Below, piece after piece: positions 1 through 9,147 of a stretch of 64,000 bases of DNA (positions within the stretch are counted from its first letter, which is position 1; every line of letters begins with the position of its first letter). A model generated the notes under the pieces. The model was not told the origin of the DNA and ran no database searches. It saw nothing but the letters and a program-made list of their open reading frames with translations. The DNA lies in NCBI GenBank assembly GCA_021773355.1, contig JAJFKE010000040.1:62001-126000 (forward strand), read 5' to 3'. The DNA is from Gammaproteobacteria bacterium. Lineage in GTDB: Bacteria; Pseudomonadota; Gammaproteobacteria; Pseudomonadales; Pseudohongiellaceae. The position numbers and the translations under genes are program-made.

Positions 1-1079
1 TTCCGCCGCTGGATTACAACGTGTTTGACATGAAGGCGGTGATGAAGGAAACCCGCGGCTGGATGGGCATTCTCACCTCCAGAGGCTGTCCCTATAAATG
101 CACCTACTGTTTCAACATTGAAATTGTGGATCAATATATTCAGGATGGTGCGGCAAAGAATGTTAAAGACTTTCTACGTCATTTTCCCATCGACGTAATG
201 ATGGAAGATCTCAAAAAACTACTGCGGGAAAATCCCGAGATTAATACCTTTATTTTCGATGATGACCTATTCACCCTCAACACGCCTTATGTCATCGAGT
301 TTTGTGAGGCCTATAAGAAACACAAGGTAGGGATTCCCTTTGTAGTTAACGGTCATGTGAATTGTTTCGAGCAAACTGCAGCAAAGGCATTGAGTGATGC
401 CGGTTGTATTATCGTCAAATTTGGACTGGAGAGCGGCTCAGCACGAGTTCGCCGTGAAGTCTTAAAACGTTATATGAAGAACGAGCAAATTGAACGCTCA
501 TTTCACGCTGCTCACGAATATGATTTGCACAGCTCGGCCTTCATTATGTTTGGTCTGCCCTACGAATCTCCCGATGAGATTATGGAAACTATTAGGCTGT
601 GCGCCAAAGTCAAGATGGGGCGTTTCCGCTGGGCTCTGTTTTTTCCGTTCAAGGGAACGGCTGGCTACACAATTGCCAAACCGCTTATCGATGAAGACAA
701 GATGGCAGGCAAAGGCAATTACTTCGACGGCTCTTGCCTAAACTTCGGTGAAGAACACGATCTGTTCCTTGATAAACTCTCCAAACTTTGCAACTGGTAT
801 GTTAATGCCGAAACCGATTGGGAATGCGCTGCCATATACCGTGGCCTGGTTGACAAGGTAAATGCCATGGATAAGGAAACCTGGTTAAGTGAGTGCGACG
901 ACTTGGTCGCCTATGATCGTGACCTGTCTGAACAACTGATGGTGGAAGATAAAATTCACTACACCATACGTTATTCCAATGTTATGGGTGTACGCTCCGA
1001 TTATATTAAGCAGGAGCGAGAACAACTCGCCGCCGGTGAAATAACTGAAGCGGTCGCCTACACACTGGACCAGAGCTAA
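1..1079 (+). CDS. Radical SAM protein, 5' end missing (B12-binding type likely)
   Basis: The reading frame is open to the left edge, so the N-terminus lies outside the window; a GTG at base 21 is internal and not a convincing start. The visible part carries the radical SAM cluster motif CPYKCTYC (Cys 23, 27 and 30 counted from that GTG), then a TIM-barrel-like stretch with FGLESGS and FIMFGLPYES, which match the family's SAM-binding and glycine-rich strands. The C-terminal third has no further motif I recognise. Many relatives have an N-terminal cobalamin-binding domain, which would fit the missing part. The reaction is unknown. It ends 39 bp before a heptosyltransferase gene on the same strand, suggesting modification of a lipid or sugar, by inference only. 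Confidence 0.85.
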   Translation, partial: PPLDYNVFDMKAVMKETRGWMGILTSRGCPYKCTYCFNIEIVDQYIQDGAAKNVKDFLRHFPIDVMMEDLKKLLRENPEINTFIFDDDLFTLNTPYVIEFCEAYKKHKVGIPFVVNGHVNCFEQTAAKALSDAGCIIVKFGLESGSARVRREVLKRYMKNEQIERSFHAAHEYDLHSSAFIMFGLPYESPDEIMETIRLCAKVKMGRFRWALFFPFKGTAGYTIAKPLIDEDKMAGKGNYFDGSCLNFGEEHDLFLDKLSKLCNWYVNAETDWECAAIYRGLVDKVNAMDKETWLSECDDLVAYDRDLSEQLMVEDKIHYTIRYSNVMGVRSDYIKQEREQLAAGEITEAVAYTLDQS

Positions 1080-1118
1080 ACTCAGACCGATACCGAGAGT
1101 CTCAATCGATACAACGCA

Positions 1119-2192
1119 ATGTTAGCTTCTCTACAAGACATAGACAGCCTGGTAGTGCGTTGTCCTAATTGGGTTGGCGACATTGTTATGGCCACGCCGG
1201 TATTTGAATGTCTTCGCGATAACTTTCCTGACGCCACTCTTACAGCTTGCATCCGTCCCTATGCTCGCGGCATCCTCGAAGACAGTCCCTGGTTCGACCA
1301 TATCGTAGACTGCCAGGACAAGACTCTGTCCGGCATGAAAAAAATTCGAAAGGAGCTGAAACCGCTAAAGCCACAAGCTGGATTGTTGCTAACTAACACC
1401 AGCCACTCGTTTCTTACTTTTAAAATAGCAGGTGTCTCCGACATCTTCGGCTACCGCCGCAATCTGAGAAAATATTTTCTTGCGGGTGGGCCAGATCCGG
1501 TATTCGAGAAGCATGGATCAGAAGGCAAGAAGAAAATTGCAGCGCTTCCCATGCAAGAATACTATCTGCAGCTGTGTCGTTACTTGCAACTGAAGCTGCC
1601 GGAATCACCCAGAGCAAAATTGTATATTTCTGATCAGTTGGCGAGAAAAGGAAACAGCCGATTAAGCGCATACGGAATTCAGACCGCGGATAAAGTCATT
1701 GGCCTGAATCCAGGCGCCAGCTTCGGCTCTTCCAAATGCTGGCCTGCCAAGCACTTCGCTCGCCTCGCTGAATTACTACAGACGCAACTGAACTGTAAAC
1801 TTCTGCTATTGGTCGGACCCGGTGAAGAAGAGATAGCGAATGCAATAGTGCAGCAAAGTAATGCCCAGATAATTAATACCTGCAGCGACAAGATCGATCT
1901 TGCGGAACTCAAGCCCCTGGTTCAACGCTGTGATCTGTTGATTACCAATGATACCGGGCCGCGCCATTATGCGGTGGCATTCGATGTGCCTAATATCGTA
2001 TTGATGGGACCGACGAATCCCTTATACACAGCCACCAGCATGGAACACACCAGGGTATTGCAGAGAGATTTACCCTGTGTGCCCTGTCACAAAAAAACCT
2101 GTCCTCTTGGTCACCATGCCTGCATGACTGAAATTACGCCAGACATGGTGTTACGGGAAGCGATTTCAATATTTAGCGAGATCAATCATTGA
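1119..2192 (+). CDS. waaF: GT9 glycosyltransferase, lipopolysaccharide heptosyltransferase II-like
   Basis: Glycosyltransferase family 9 protein of 357 residues, the usual length for WaaF. The N-terminal Rossmann half has RCPNWVGDIVMATP, where NWVGD is typical of heptosyltransferase II. The C-terminal half has the nucleotide-sugar site ITNDTGPRH and the LMGPTNP strand. The end is Cys-rich (PCVPCHKKTCPLGHHAC), as I know from RfaF/WaaF homologues. The family transfers ADP-heptose to the LPS inner core on the cytoplasmic face of the inner membrane. Its stop overlaps the TTG start of the next GT9-like gene by four bases, so the two are probably translationally coupled. The acceptor and exact sugar cannot be read from sequence. 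Confidence 0.85.
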   Translation: MLASLQDIDSLVVRCPNWVGDIVMATPVFECLRDNFPDATLTACIRPYARGILEDSPWFDHIVDCQDKTLSGMKKIRKELKPLKPQAGLLLTNTSHSFLTFKIAGVSDIFGYRRNLRKYFLAGGPDPVFEKHGSEGKKKIAALPMQEYYLQLCRYLQLKLPESPRAKLYISDQLARKGNSRLSAYGIQTADKVIGLNPGASFGSSKCWPAKHFARLAELLQTQLNCKLLLLVGPGEEEIANAIVQQSNAQIINTCSDKIDLAELKPLVQRCDLLITNDTGPRHYAVAFDVPNIVLMGPTNPLYTATSMEHTRVLQRDLPCVPCHKKTCPLGHHACMTEITPDMVLREAISIFSEINH

Positions 2193-3682
2193 GACCAAGC
2201 TTTTACCAGGAAAAATGGGAACGTCTTAAGGATTCCCCCAGTACGCCAGAACTGGAGTCGCTATCGCAGCGGGTCGCTTCTACGTTCATAGATCGCTATT
2301 TCTATAGCGATGAATATAACCGCAGCTATATCGACTTACTCTGCGACATGGCAACGCACTATTCCGATCCCGAACTCAATCAGGTCGCTGCGCGCGCCTT
2401 GTTTGGTATTGTCATCGAACGTCTGTGTGATGATTTCGAAGAACTACAGACTGAAACTTATAATCGCCTTATTAGTCAGGTAATAAGCTATTTGCGCAAT
2501 CTCGCAGATGGTAAAGAATTAGACATAGAACTCAATAGCTTCGGACTGCAAAATGAAGAGCAGTTGTATCAGCGCATAGAAGCTATTCGCCTGAGCCCCG
2601 ATATTAAATTGCCATCTTCACTACAACCAAAAAAAATACTAATACTCTCTCGCATCACCATCGGCGCAGATGTGGCAATTACCAGTGTTATCTGTCAGCG
2701 AATGGCAAGTATGTTTCCAGATGCTGCCATTGCAGTGATTGGAAATGCGAAGCTCGGGCAGGTTTTTTCCACACAGTCCAAAGTAGGAATTCATGAATTA
2801 CACTATGCCCGTCGCGGAGGCCTGCTAGAACGCTTCCTGGTATGGACAGATCTGCTAAAACAGATTCGTGATGAACTGTCGGGGCTCTCCGCCGAGGAAT
2901 ATCTGGTGTTGGATCCAGATTCTCGCCTCACGCAACTGGGAGTATTACCTCTGGTGCCAATGCAAAATTATCGGTTCTTTAACAGTCGCGGCAAACAGGA
3001 TTATCCAGCCAAAGCCACCATCTCCGAACTCACTAATTTATGGCTGGACAATATTCTAGGCCAGGGCGATTTCTGCTATCCGAAAATCTGGCCAGACAGC
3101 GACAGCATCAAAAGCGCATTACAAATGCGAAAAACCATTCAAAATAAAAACCTTATCAGCATAAATCTGGGCGTGGGTGGAAATCCGCGCAAACGAGTTG
3201 ACGGGAGCTTTGAAGTCGAACTGCTGTTGACTCTGCTTAAAGAGAAGGACGTTTTTATAATGCTGGATTTGGGATTCGGTAGTGAAGAGCGTGCGCGCAG
3301 TGAGGCTATCCTGACCGCCGCCAAAGAGCATGGCCATATAAGCCAGGAACTGGAATTTGCCAAACTAGGTGAAGCTAGCACAGATTGCCAACTGCTGGGC
3401 ATCGAATGTTCGGTGGCTGAAATCGCTTCCCTGATAGCCATTAGTGACGAGTTTATAGGCTACGACTCAGCTTGCCAGCATATCGCTGCCGCTGAGGGAG
3501 TACCCACCTATACCATATTCGCCGGTACCAACAATGTGCGCTTCATTCGACGTTGGCATGCCTGCGGTCCAGATATCAGCGAGATTATTTATGTGGACAC
3601 TCTCTCCAAATACGAGGAGATAGACAACTCAGAAATAGTCGCCCGCTTGATAGACTTGCGTAAATCGCGACGGGCAAACTAG
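2189..3682 (+). CDS. GT9-related glycosyltransferase-like protein with N-terminal extension
   Basis: A 497-residue protein starting at TTG inside the stop of the upstream heptosyltransferase gene (TTGA overlap). Residues 1-145 are largely helical and charged, without a motif I recognise. From about residue 148 (KKILILSRITIGADVAIT) to the end the protein resembles the two-domain GT9 fold. It includes a GYDSACQHIAAAEGVPTY segment equivalent to the GT9 nucleotide-sugar site, but with YDSA in place of the usual NDTG. It may be a divergent transferase or one with a different donor. The overlap and shared strand imply a joint role in envelope polysaccharide assembly. The specific function is not assigned. 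Confidence 0.7.
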   Translation: MRPSFYQEKWERLKDSPSTPELESLSQRVASTFIDRYFYSDEYNRSYIDLLCDMATHYSDPELNQVAARALFGIVIERLCDDFEELQTETYNRLISQVISYLRNLADGKELDIELNSFGLQNEEQLYQRIEAIRLSPDIKLPSSLQPKKILILSRITIGADVAITSVICQRMASMFPDAAIAVIGNAKLGQVFSTQSKVGIHELHYARRGGLLERFLVWTDLLKQIRDELSGLSAEEYLVLDPDSRLTQLGVLPLVPMQNYRFFNSRGKQDYPAKATISELTNLWLDNILGQGDFCYPKIWPDSDSIKSALQMRKTIQNKNLISINLGVGGNPRKRVDGSFEVELLLTLLKEKDVFIMLDLGFGSEERARSEAILTAAKEHGHISQELEFAKLGEASTDCQLLGIECSVAEIASLIAISDEFIGYDSACQHIAAAEGVPTYTIFAGTNNVRFIRRWHACGPDISEIIYVDTLSKYEEIDNSEIVARLIDLRKSRRAN

Positions 3683-3767
3683 CTTGGCTGTTTGTTCGAA
3701 CGACCATAGAGATAGCAGTTGGATAACAACTTAATCCCTACTCTTTACGACGACTACTTTAGCAAAA

Positions 3768-4277
3768 TCACTGCAGCAACCGATAGTTAGGTGACATGAT
3801 ATGCCTTGGCCGCCTAATTTGATCCAGATAGTAGGAGGGTGGCCTGGCATCATCTCCAAAAGAAAAGTAAAAAGCACCCTTGATGAGAGTTTGCTTGGCA
3901 TCGAATACTGTCCACTCAACACTGTAGTAATCTGTTGCCGCCAACTTTGGTATTGCTTGTACAAAATGCACATCGGCTTCGGGACGATAGCGAAAACCTA
4001 TATCGATAGGTTCCTTGCCCTGACTGGGGTCCCTTATCACCAGTTTTACCAAGCGCACCTCGGACTCAAACTGCAACATGATTGACTCGGGGGCCGAACC
4101 CAGAACTGCATTGTTTCCAGGCATTGTTTTCACATGCGCATCAGCAGACATAGGCATGTTATGCATTGCGTGCTGAGCCAGCGACAAGGGGCTAAATATC
4201 AGCGCCACCAGCAAGCTTGCAAGGGAAAGGCGGCTTGCATACTTCTTGCCTGCCGCTGCTTCGAAAACAGGGTTCAT
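3768..4277 (-). CDS. CopC-like periplasmic copper-binding domain protein
   Basis: A 169-residue secreted protein. The start has a good ribosome site (AAGGAG about ten bases upstream). Residues 1-35 form a signal peptide ending near SLAQ. A Met/His stretch follows (HAMHNMPM), then a CopC-type immunoglobulin-like domain: HVKTMPGNNAVLGSAPESIMLQF near the start and YYSVEWTVFDAKQTLIKGAFYFSFG near the end, which match the family's 'D-G-H...G.F.F' end pattern. CopC proteins bind copper in the periplasm. It lies downstream of a copper-monooxygenase-like gene on the same strand, which makes a copper role more likely, but a terminator separates it from the next gene upstream. Confidence 0.75.
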   Translation of the reverse strand: MNPVFEAAAGKKYASRLSLASLLVALIFSPLSLAQHAMHNMPMSADAHVKTMPGNNAVLGSAPESIMLQFESEVRLVKLVIRDPSQGKEPIDIGFRYRPEADVHFVQAIPKLAATDYYSVEWTVFDAKQTLIKGAFYFSFGDDARPPSYYLDQIRRPRHIMSPNYRLLQ

Positions 4278-4395
4278 TTCAATTGCTCCTTCGCGCAGCC
4301 GATGCTCCCAAGCAAGTTGTTAAATAGTTCTCTGGGCTGTAGCTCAGCATCGCGTAAAAAACATTCTCCAATGCACTTAAACTTGCTTAAGGAAT

Positions 4396-4428
4396 AAAAA
4401 ACCAGGGAAAGAAGCGCCTTCCCTGGTT
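4396..4428 (-). terminator. Rho-independent terminator after the 4465-5484 gene
   Basis: Ten-base-pair stem (AACCAGGGAA with TTCCCTGGTT) and a nine-base loop, followed on the minus strand by a run of five T. It sits 37 bases beyond the stop of the secreted unknown, so it should end that transcript before the CopC-like gene. Confidence 0.8.
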
Positions 4429-4464
4429 CCGATTGGCAGTGAATTAAATGTCTCTGGATAACTA

Positions 4465-5484
4465 TTAACGCGTCACGTTAACGGTCAGGTACTGGTCATG
4501 ATAAAGTCCGCCATCATCAGCCCGACCCCAAAGCAAGTAGGTTCCTGGTTCATCGAAGGTGACAGACACCGTATGAATTCCGTCCTCAGGCAACTCCGGT
4601 GGTATCCACAGCCAACTCCATGGTGAATTAGCCGTTGGGCGCGTGTCCTCCCAGGGCTTGATCTGTGGCGGATCAAAATGAACAGCATCTTGCACCGCTT
4701 CCACGCCGTCGGGAGCGCGATAAACATTCCAGGACAGATACAGACCATTATTTTTAGCCACAGTTGGCTTCGGTGGCGGCATCATCATCATCCTATCGCG
4801 AACCATTTCAGCGGTTGTGAAAGCTGCAGCTGCGCCGCCTAGCAACCTAACGCGCCTCATGGGATCAAAGGGCTTGGGAACGCCATCATCGCTTACACGA
4901 GTACGGAAAGTCAGTGGCTGACCTACATTAATAGTTCGAATCTGGTCTCCAATTAATTCGGCAACCGGAGGTATATTAGCCCTGGTTTCTGCATCTGACG
5001 ACCCGGCTCCCAAAGAACCGGTTTCCGACATAATAATGATATTGTCTATCTTGTAATCTTCCCTGAGGGTGGCATAGGCACTTCGAGTCACACCGTTGGG
5101 TGAAGTCACTTCCCACACCAGTTCATCGTCTCCACCGAAGTCGGCGGGCATAACCACATCAAAGGTAAAGCGATTACGACGTGGCAGAAAATGAGTGGGC
5201 TGACCACGATCTGGAGCACCCGTTGTGAAACGGTTATTTTCCCCTATCGGGATATCCAGCTCTTCTTCCCAGTTGTGGTTGAAGTAACCGAACGTAAGAG
5301 TAATAGTGCCGGCGTCATTTTCTCGCCAACCTTCATAGGCAACTTCGGTGTGTTGGCCACTACGATAGCTGTGCTTGGTGTATTCGTAATCCTGTTCTGC
5401 GCTCGCCATAGTAGCCAGGAGTGCCAGACTGCTCGCGAGGAGCACGAAGATGGACTTTAACAAAGCATTGGATTCTAATTTCAT
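4465..5484 (-). CDS. Secreted protein of unknown function
   Basis: A 339-residue protein with a clear signal peptide (hydrophobic residues 10-27, cleavage near ASAE). The mature part is rich in beta-strand and aromatic residues, including YEGWRENDAGTITLTFGYFN and a GTYLLWGRADDG segment near the end that look like Ig-like or sugar-binding beta-sandwich domains. I do not recognise a named family. The start is preceded by AGAGG. It follows the cytochrome c/copper monooxygenase-like gene by about 160 bases on the same strand and is closed by a strong terminator, so it may be co-transcribed with it and act in the periplasm alongside it. The function is unknown. Confidence 0.75.
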   Translation of the reverse strand: MKLESNALLKSIFVLLASSLALLATMASAEQDYEYTKHSYRSGQHTEVAYEGWRENDAGTITLTFGYFNHNWEEELDIPIGENNRFTTGAPDRGQPTHFLPRRNRFTFDVVMPADFGGDDELVWEVTSPNGVTRSAYATLREDYKIDNIIIMSETGSLGAGSSDAETRANIPPVAELIGDQIRTINVGQPLTFRTRVSDDGVPKPFDPMRRVRLLGGAAAAFTTAEMVRDRMMMMPPPKPTVAKNNGLYLSWNVYRAPDGVEAVQDAVHFDPPQIKPWEDTRPTANSPWSWLWIPPELPEDGIHTVSVTFDEPGTYLLWGRADDGGLYHDQYLTVNVTR

Positions 5485-5647
5485 ATCTAGCCTCTTACCT
5501 TCTCAGGCAGATCTCCTTCTGTAAAAGTTTCGTTGTCGATCAGTGGCGAAGCTCATTATCAAGCCTCGCCGCTCGCTTACTTGTTTCCTGCACGGTAGTT
5601 TTCAGAAACTGAAGCGCCTTCTTCAACGCCAGCACCTCAACTCTCGG

Positions 5648-7057
5648 TTAGTCATTGCCCCCTGAAGAATCAGCAATTGGCCATACCAGAGGCGCCAAAC
5701 ACAGTGGACAACCAATCACATGGTCGTTAGGACCAAGGTTCAGATTATTGCGTCGCTTTTCCATTTCTTCCATAAACTGCCCATCGGTCATGCTTACTCT
5801 GCTTCCCAGGTCGATGAACATATTGGTTACCGAGCGGTTGCCAGAGCCCTGCCAGTTACGTGCATCAGGCACATTGGCGTTGGCGCTTGTGTTATCGAAA
5901 TAGCCGGTAATGTGAAGAATAGTGCCCTTAGGCAACAGCGGTGTGTAGTCATCAGCAAACGGATAGCCTCTCACCCAGTTATGGTCATAGCCCACACAGG
6001 ACAGTGTCTCCACTGAATAACCCCAGATCGCCTCCAGGCACATACGCTCACCGGGAGCATGCAGGTGCGGCTCGAAGGTGATGACCTTGGTGTTTTCTGT
6101 CAGTACCTGATAGGCATGCAACTCCTGATCCTTAGCATCACCTTCGACGCTGATATCAACGCCATTTCCCATGATACTGATTCCAGTCCTGTACTTCGGC
6201 TCATAATCTTCCGGATGGAAAGTGAAACCTATCTGCAGGTGACCGGTGGTATCACGTCCATTGGAGTGCATGTGTACGGAGTCAGTAAAGAAGGCTGAAT
6301 TGGCTTTGAGTAAAGGACCTGCGTCCGGATCGAAGATATCGCCATTACGGCCCACTTCGTGTACCGGCCAATTGACCGCCTCACCTTGAATCACATCACC
6401 CTCCTCGTCCAATACTTCTGTACGCCAGATCATGTGGTGAAAAATAAACAGACCACCCACAGTGTCGGAAGCTTCAGCGCCAGTGCCCACATCGTTCACT
6501 TCTACGATTTCTACAGACTTCACATAGCGGTCTTCTGTCAGGCCAGTTGGAATACTGGGAATCTCACCCCACCAATCCGGTCGCCCGCCAGCCATGAAGA
6601 AATCTTCAGTGTCCACGATCAGGTCAGGTTCGCCCAGCCGCCATTTGATGCTGTCATCGAAAACCAAAGGTTCAGGGGCGTCTGCAGCATTTCCTCGCGG
6701 TGTGCCGCTTCGGGCCCAAGTGGAAATAGCGGCAATTTCTTCTTCGCTAAGAGATGGGTCATTTTTGAAGTGTTGAATGCCTACATCTTTCTCTGCATAC
6801 CAAGGCGGCATAGCACCGGCACGGTCACGCAGGCCGGTCTTGTACTCTATAAGCCCGGCAAAGGGGGCTACCTGGTCGTAGCTCACTAATGACATGGGGG
6901 CCACGCCGCCAGGACGATGACAATTCTGGCAGCTTCTCTGCAAAATTGGCTCGATATCCTTGTGGAAGGTGACTTCCTGGGCCAGGATAATCGGCGATAG
7001 CAGCATTGCCGAGACAGCAAGTAACAAGTCTTTGCTTATAAAGGACGAAAATCGCAT
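5648..7057 (-). CDS. Secreted cytochrome c / copper type II monooxygenase-like protein
   Basis: A 469-residue protein with a signal peptide (residues 1-26). One c-type haem motif, CQNCH at 43-47, lies in a segment FHKDIEPILQRSCQNCH typical of PSCyt-type domains. The C-terminal two thirds carry the histidine clusters FHHMIW, HMHSNGRD and HLHAPGERM, which fit the two copper sites of PHM/DBM-type ascorbate-dependent monooxygenase folds. By family logic it would be a periplasmic copper/haem oxidoreductase; the substrate is unknown. AGGAG lies seven bases before the ATG. A CopC-like gene two genes downstream could help supply copper. The C-terminus GCPLCLAPLVWP adds a Cys pair of unknown role. Confidence 0.8.
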   Translation of the reverse strand: MRFSSFISKDLLLAVSAMLLSPIILAQEVTFHKDIEPILQRSCQNCHRPGGVAPMSLVSYDQVAPFAGLIEYKTGLRDRAGAMPPWYAEKDVGIQHFKNDPSLSEEEIAAISTWARSGTPRGNAADAPEPLVFDDSIKWRLGEPDLIVDTEDFFMAGGRPDWWGEIPSIPTGLTEDRYVKSVEIVEVNDVGTGAEASDTVGGLFIFHHMIWRTEVLDEEGDVIQGEAVNWPVHEVGRNGDIFDPDAGPLLKANSAFFTDSVHMHSNGRDTTGHLQIGFTFHPEDYEPKYRTGISIMGNGVDISVEGDAKDQELHAYQVLTENTKVITFEPHLHAPGERMCLEAIWGYSVETLSCVGYDHNWVRGYPFADDYTPLLPKGTILHITGYFDNTSANANVPDARNWQGSGNRSVTNMFIDLGSRVSMTDGQFMEEMEKRRNNLNLGPNDHVIGCPLCLAPLVWPIADSSGGND

Positions 7058-7684
7058 GTATATCTCCTCTTCTCATACTGGATTCATTCAAGCTGGACTA
7101 ATATTGGATGTGAAAAGCTAGAATGACGGAATTCGAGGATAAATTAGAATCGTTTTAGCGATGAAAATCTTCCTAAAAACTAAAGAATACTGATCGATTT
7201 CTCAGGATTAGAGGGTTTCTTGATTTAGAACAAACAAATTGCCAGTGAAATTCAACTGCAGGAAGTATCTGCGTGAAATTAAAAATCACCTCCTAGCAAG
7301 AATGGGAGGAAAGAATAGAGGTCAGGACATAAATGCAGCAGTTTTTACACGCTCAAGCCATGAATCCAGAGCGCACTCTATTTCCCGTTTTTGGCTAAGA
7401 AATGCGATCAGAATGGAAATACCAATGAATCGGCATGAACATCTACCGAGTTCATGACAATCTATAAACACAAATTGATTTAGTCGTTTTAACCCAGGTT
7501 TTTAATAGGATATTCTGGCGTCGATGTGCCCCAAAATATACAGTGATACCGATCCGTTCTGATGGTTGGACATTAAACTCAATTGCTTTTAGTCTAATGC
7601 TACTCCATGCCCCAGTGCACTAAACGCAGAATTCTGCGCCAGAAAAAGATACATCTACATCGACCGAATCTGCGGAGAATTCAA
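7058..7684. other. Intergenic region between divergent genes
   Basis: About 630 bases that must hold the promoters of the copper-monooxygenase-like gene (left) and the alpha/beta hydrolase gene (right). I see no convincing coding frame, RNA gene or strong inverted repeat. The open frame at 7239-7457 lacks a ribosome site and protein-like composition. Confidence 0.6.
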
Positions 7685-8854
7685 ATGACCAGCTACTCAA
7701 AATCAGTACTCACGGCGATTGTTAGCCTGGCATTATCTAGTGCCGCATCTAGCCAGACAGAACTCTTGTCACAGAACAGGTTTGTTCCCCACAGCTCTAC
7801 GGTCTCTGCCAATGAAGGACAGCGGGTAGGAATTTTTGTGCATGAAAAGCTGAAAGCCTCTGTTGCCGATGCTATTAGTGCCGGAGAGTCTATGGACGGG
7901 CGCGTCGTTTTGTTTGTCCACGGTGTATCGGTGTCATCAGTGCCTGCCTTCGATCTGCCCTATAAAGACTACAGCTGGATGAATTTTCTTGCCGAGAATG
8001 GCTACGACACCTTCAGCATGGATCATCAGGGTTATGGCTTTTCACCTCAGCCGCATATGGACAATCCCTGTAATTTAAGCGAGGACGCGCGGGCGACTCT
8101 GTCCGCAGCCAATGAACTGCAAAATTGCATGAGCAGTTATAATTCCCAATTGACTAGCAGCCAGACGGATTGGGATGAAATCGATTCGGTAGTGGATTAC
8201 ATACGCGAACTACGCGGCGTAGACACCGTAAGCATTATCGGTTGGTCCCTGGGCGGCATTAGGTCAGGAGGCTATGCTGCCCGGCATCCAGAAAAATTAA
8301 ATAAGCTGGTATTGTTTGCCCCAGTGTATCAATCAAGCGGTGCTTCTACCCCACCTGAAAATTTTCCTCTGGCCGGCGCACCTATGCGCCTACAATCCCA
8401 TGACGCTCTGATTAATGATCGTTGGATGTCCAATGTGGACTGTCCGGATCAAGTTGAACCGGGTATAGCGGATGCCGTGTGGGAAACCATTATGGGCTTT
8501 GATCGTTATGGCCGCTCCTGGGCACCACCACTAGGCGTCATGCGCGTGCGAACCGGAAGCACCTGGGGCTGGAACAAGGAGTTCTCTGCAAAAATAACGA
8601 CACCCACTCTGATCATGGTTGGTGAGCAGGACGGCCTTTTAGCGGGTGGAAAAACGCTTTATAACGACCTCAATGGCACTAGCAACAAAGTTCTGGTGAC
8701 AATGAATTGTGCAACCCACTTTGCCCTATGGGAAGCCTCACAGTATAAATTCATGCAACAGGCTTCCTTGGAATGGTTGTCATCAGCGCAATATCGAACG
8801 CAAAATTCTGGCGTTTTTAGAGTCGACTTTGGTGGTAAAACAATCAATCCATAA
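7685..8854 (+). CDS. Secreted alpha/beta hydrolase
   Basis: I place the start at the ATG preceded by GGAG (CGGAGAATTCAA), because it yields a clean signal peptide (SVLTAIVSLALSSAASSQ). An in-frame start 78 bases upstream only adds a charged tail. The mature protein has the hydrolase fold marks: VLFVHGVSVSS (oxyanion-hole strand), MDHQGYGFSPQ, nucleophile elbow GWSLGG with Ser 188, a TLIMVGEQDGLL strand holding the acid, and a late NCATHFALWE histidine. About 389 residues. It is probably a periplasmic or secreted esterase or lipase-like enzyme; the substrate is unknown. It stands alone, convergent with the microprotein gene that follows. Confidence 0.85.
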   Translation: MTSYSKSVLTAIVSLALSSAASSQTELLSQNRFVPHSSTVSANEGQRVGIFVHEKLKASVADAISAGESMDGRVVLFVHGVSVSSVPAFDLPYKDYSWMNFLAENGYDTFSMDHQGYGFSPQPHMDNPCNLSEDARATLSAANELQNCMSSYNSQLTSSQTDWDEIDSVVDYIRELRGVDTVSIIGWSLGGIRSGGYAARHPEKLNKLVLFAPVYQSSGASTPPENFPLAGAPMRLQSHDALINDRWMSNVDCPDQVEPGIADAVWETIMGFDRYGRSWAPPLGVMRVRTGSTWGWNKEFSAKITTPTLIMVGEQDGLLAGGKTLYNDLNGTSNKVLVTMNCATHFALWEASQYKFMQQASLEWLSSAQYRTQNSGVFRVDFGGKTINP

Positions 8855-8993
8855 GAAATGATATTTGATTCAACATTGCTTGGAATCTCAGAGAGAGAAC
8901 AATTGAGTGAACTGGTTCAAAAGCAAATCTGTTCCGGCTATTACATAGGGAGAACGGCTATGAGAAAAACCCTAAATGGCTGGAAAAATTTGC

Positions 8994-9128
8994 TTACCTC
9001 GCATTTGTCGATAAGAAAGCCAGTAGAATACCCTCTATGGTTTCACCCACTCCTGGCACCAAGAGGATAGCTAGCACCGCCACTAGTGAGCCAAGCGCAC
9101 AGAGAATTAAGTAGTTTCTTAAAGTCAT
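8994..9128 (-). CDS. 44-residue hydrophobic microprotein
   Basis: A short frame starting at ATG with AAGGA seven bases upstream, ending in TAA. The product has a short polar start (MTLRNY), one strongly hydrophobic stretch of about 20 residues (LILCALGSLVAVLAILLVPG) and an amphipathic tail ending STNAR. That is the pattern of a single-pass inner-membrane microprotein. It begins 19 bases after the stop of the upstream secreted-protein gene on the same strand, so co-transcription is likely. No family is recognised. Support is the ribosome site, the operon spacing and the clean membrane segment; conservation is untested. Confidence 0.55.
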   Translation of the reverse strand: MTLRNYLILCALGSLVAVLAILLVPGVGETIEGILLAFLSTNAR

Positions 9129-9147
9129 AATTAGTTCCTTCGATTGA

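Noticed and set aside
8858..9070. Plus-strand 70-residue frame after the alpha/beta hydrolase gene
   Set aside because: No ribosome site, and it overlaps the minus-strand microprotein frame, which has better signals.
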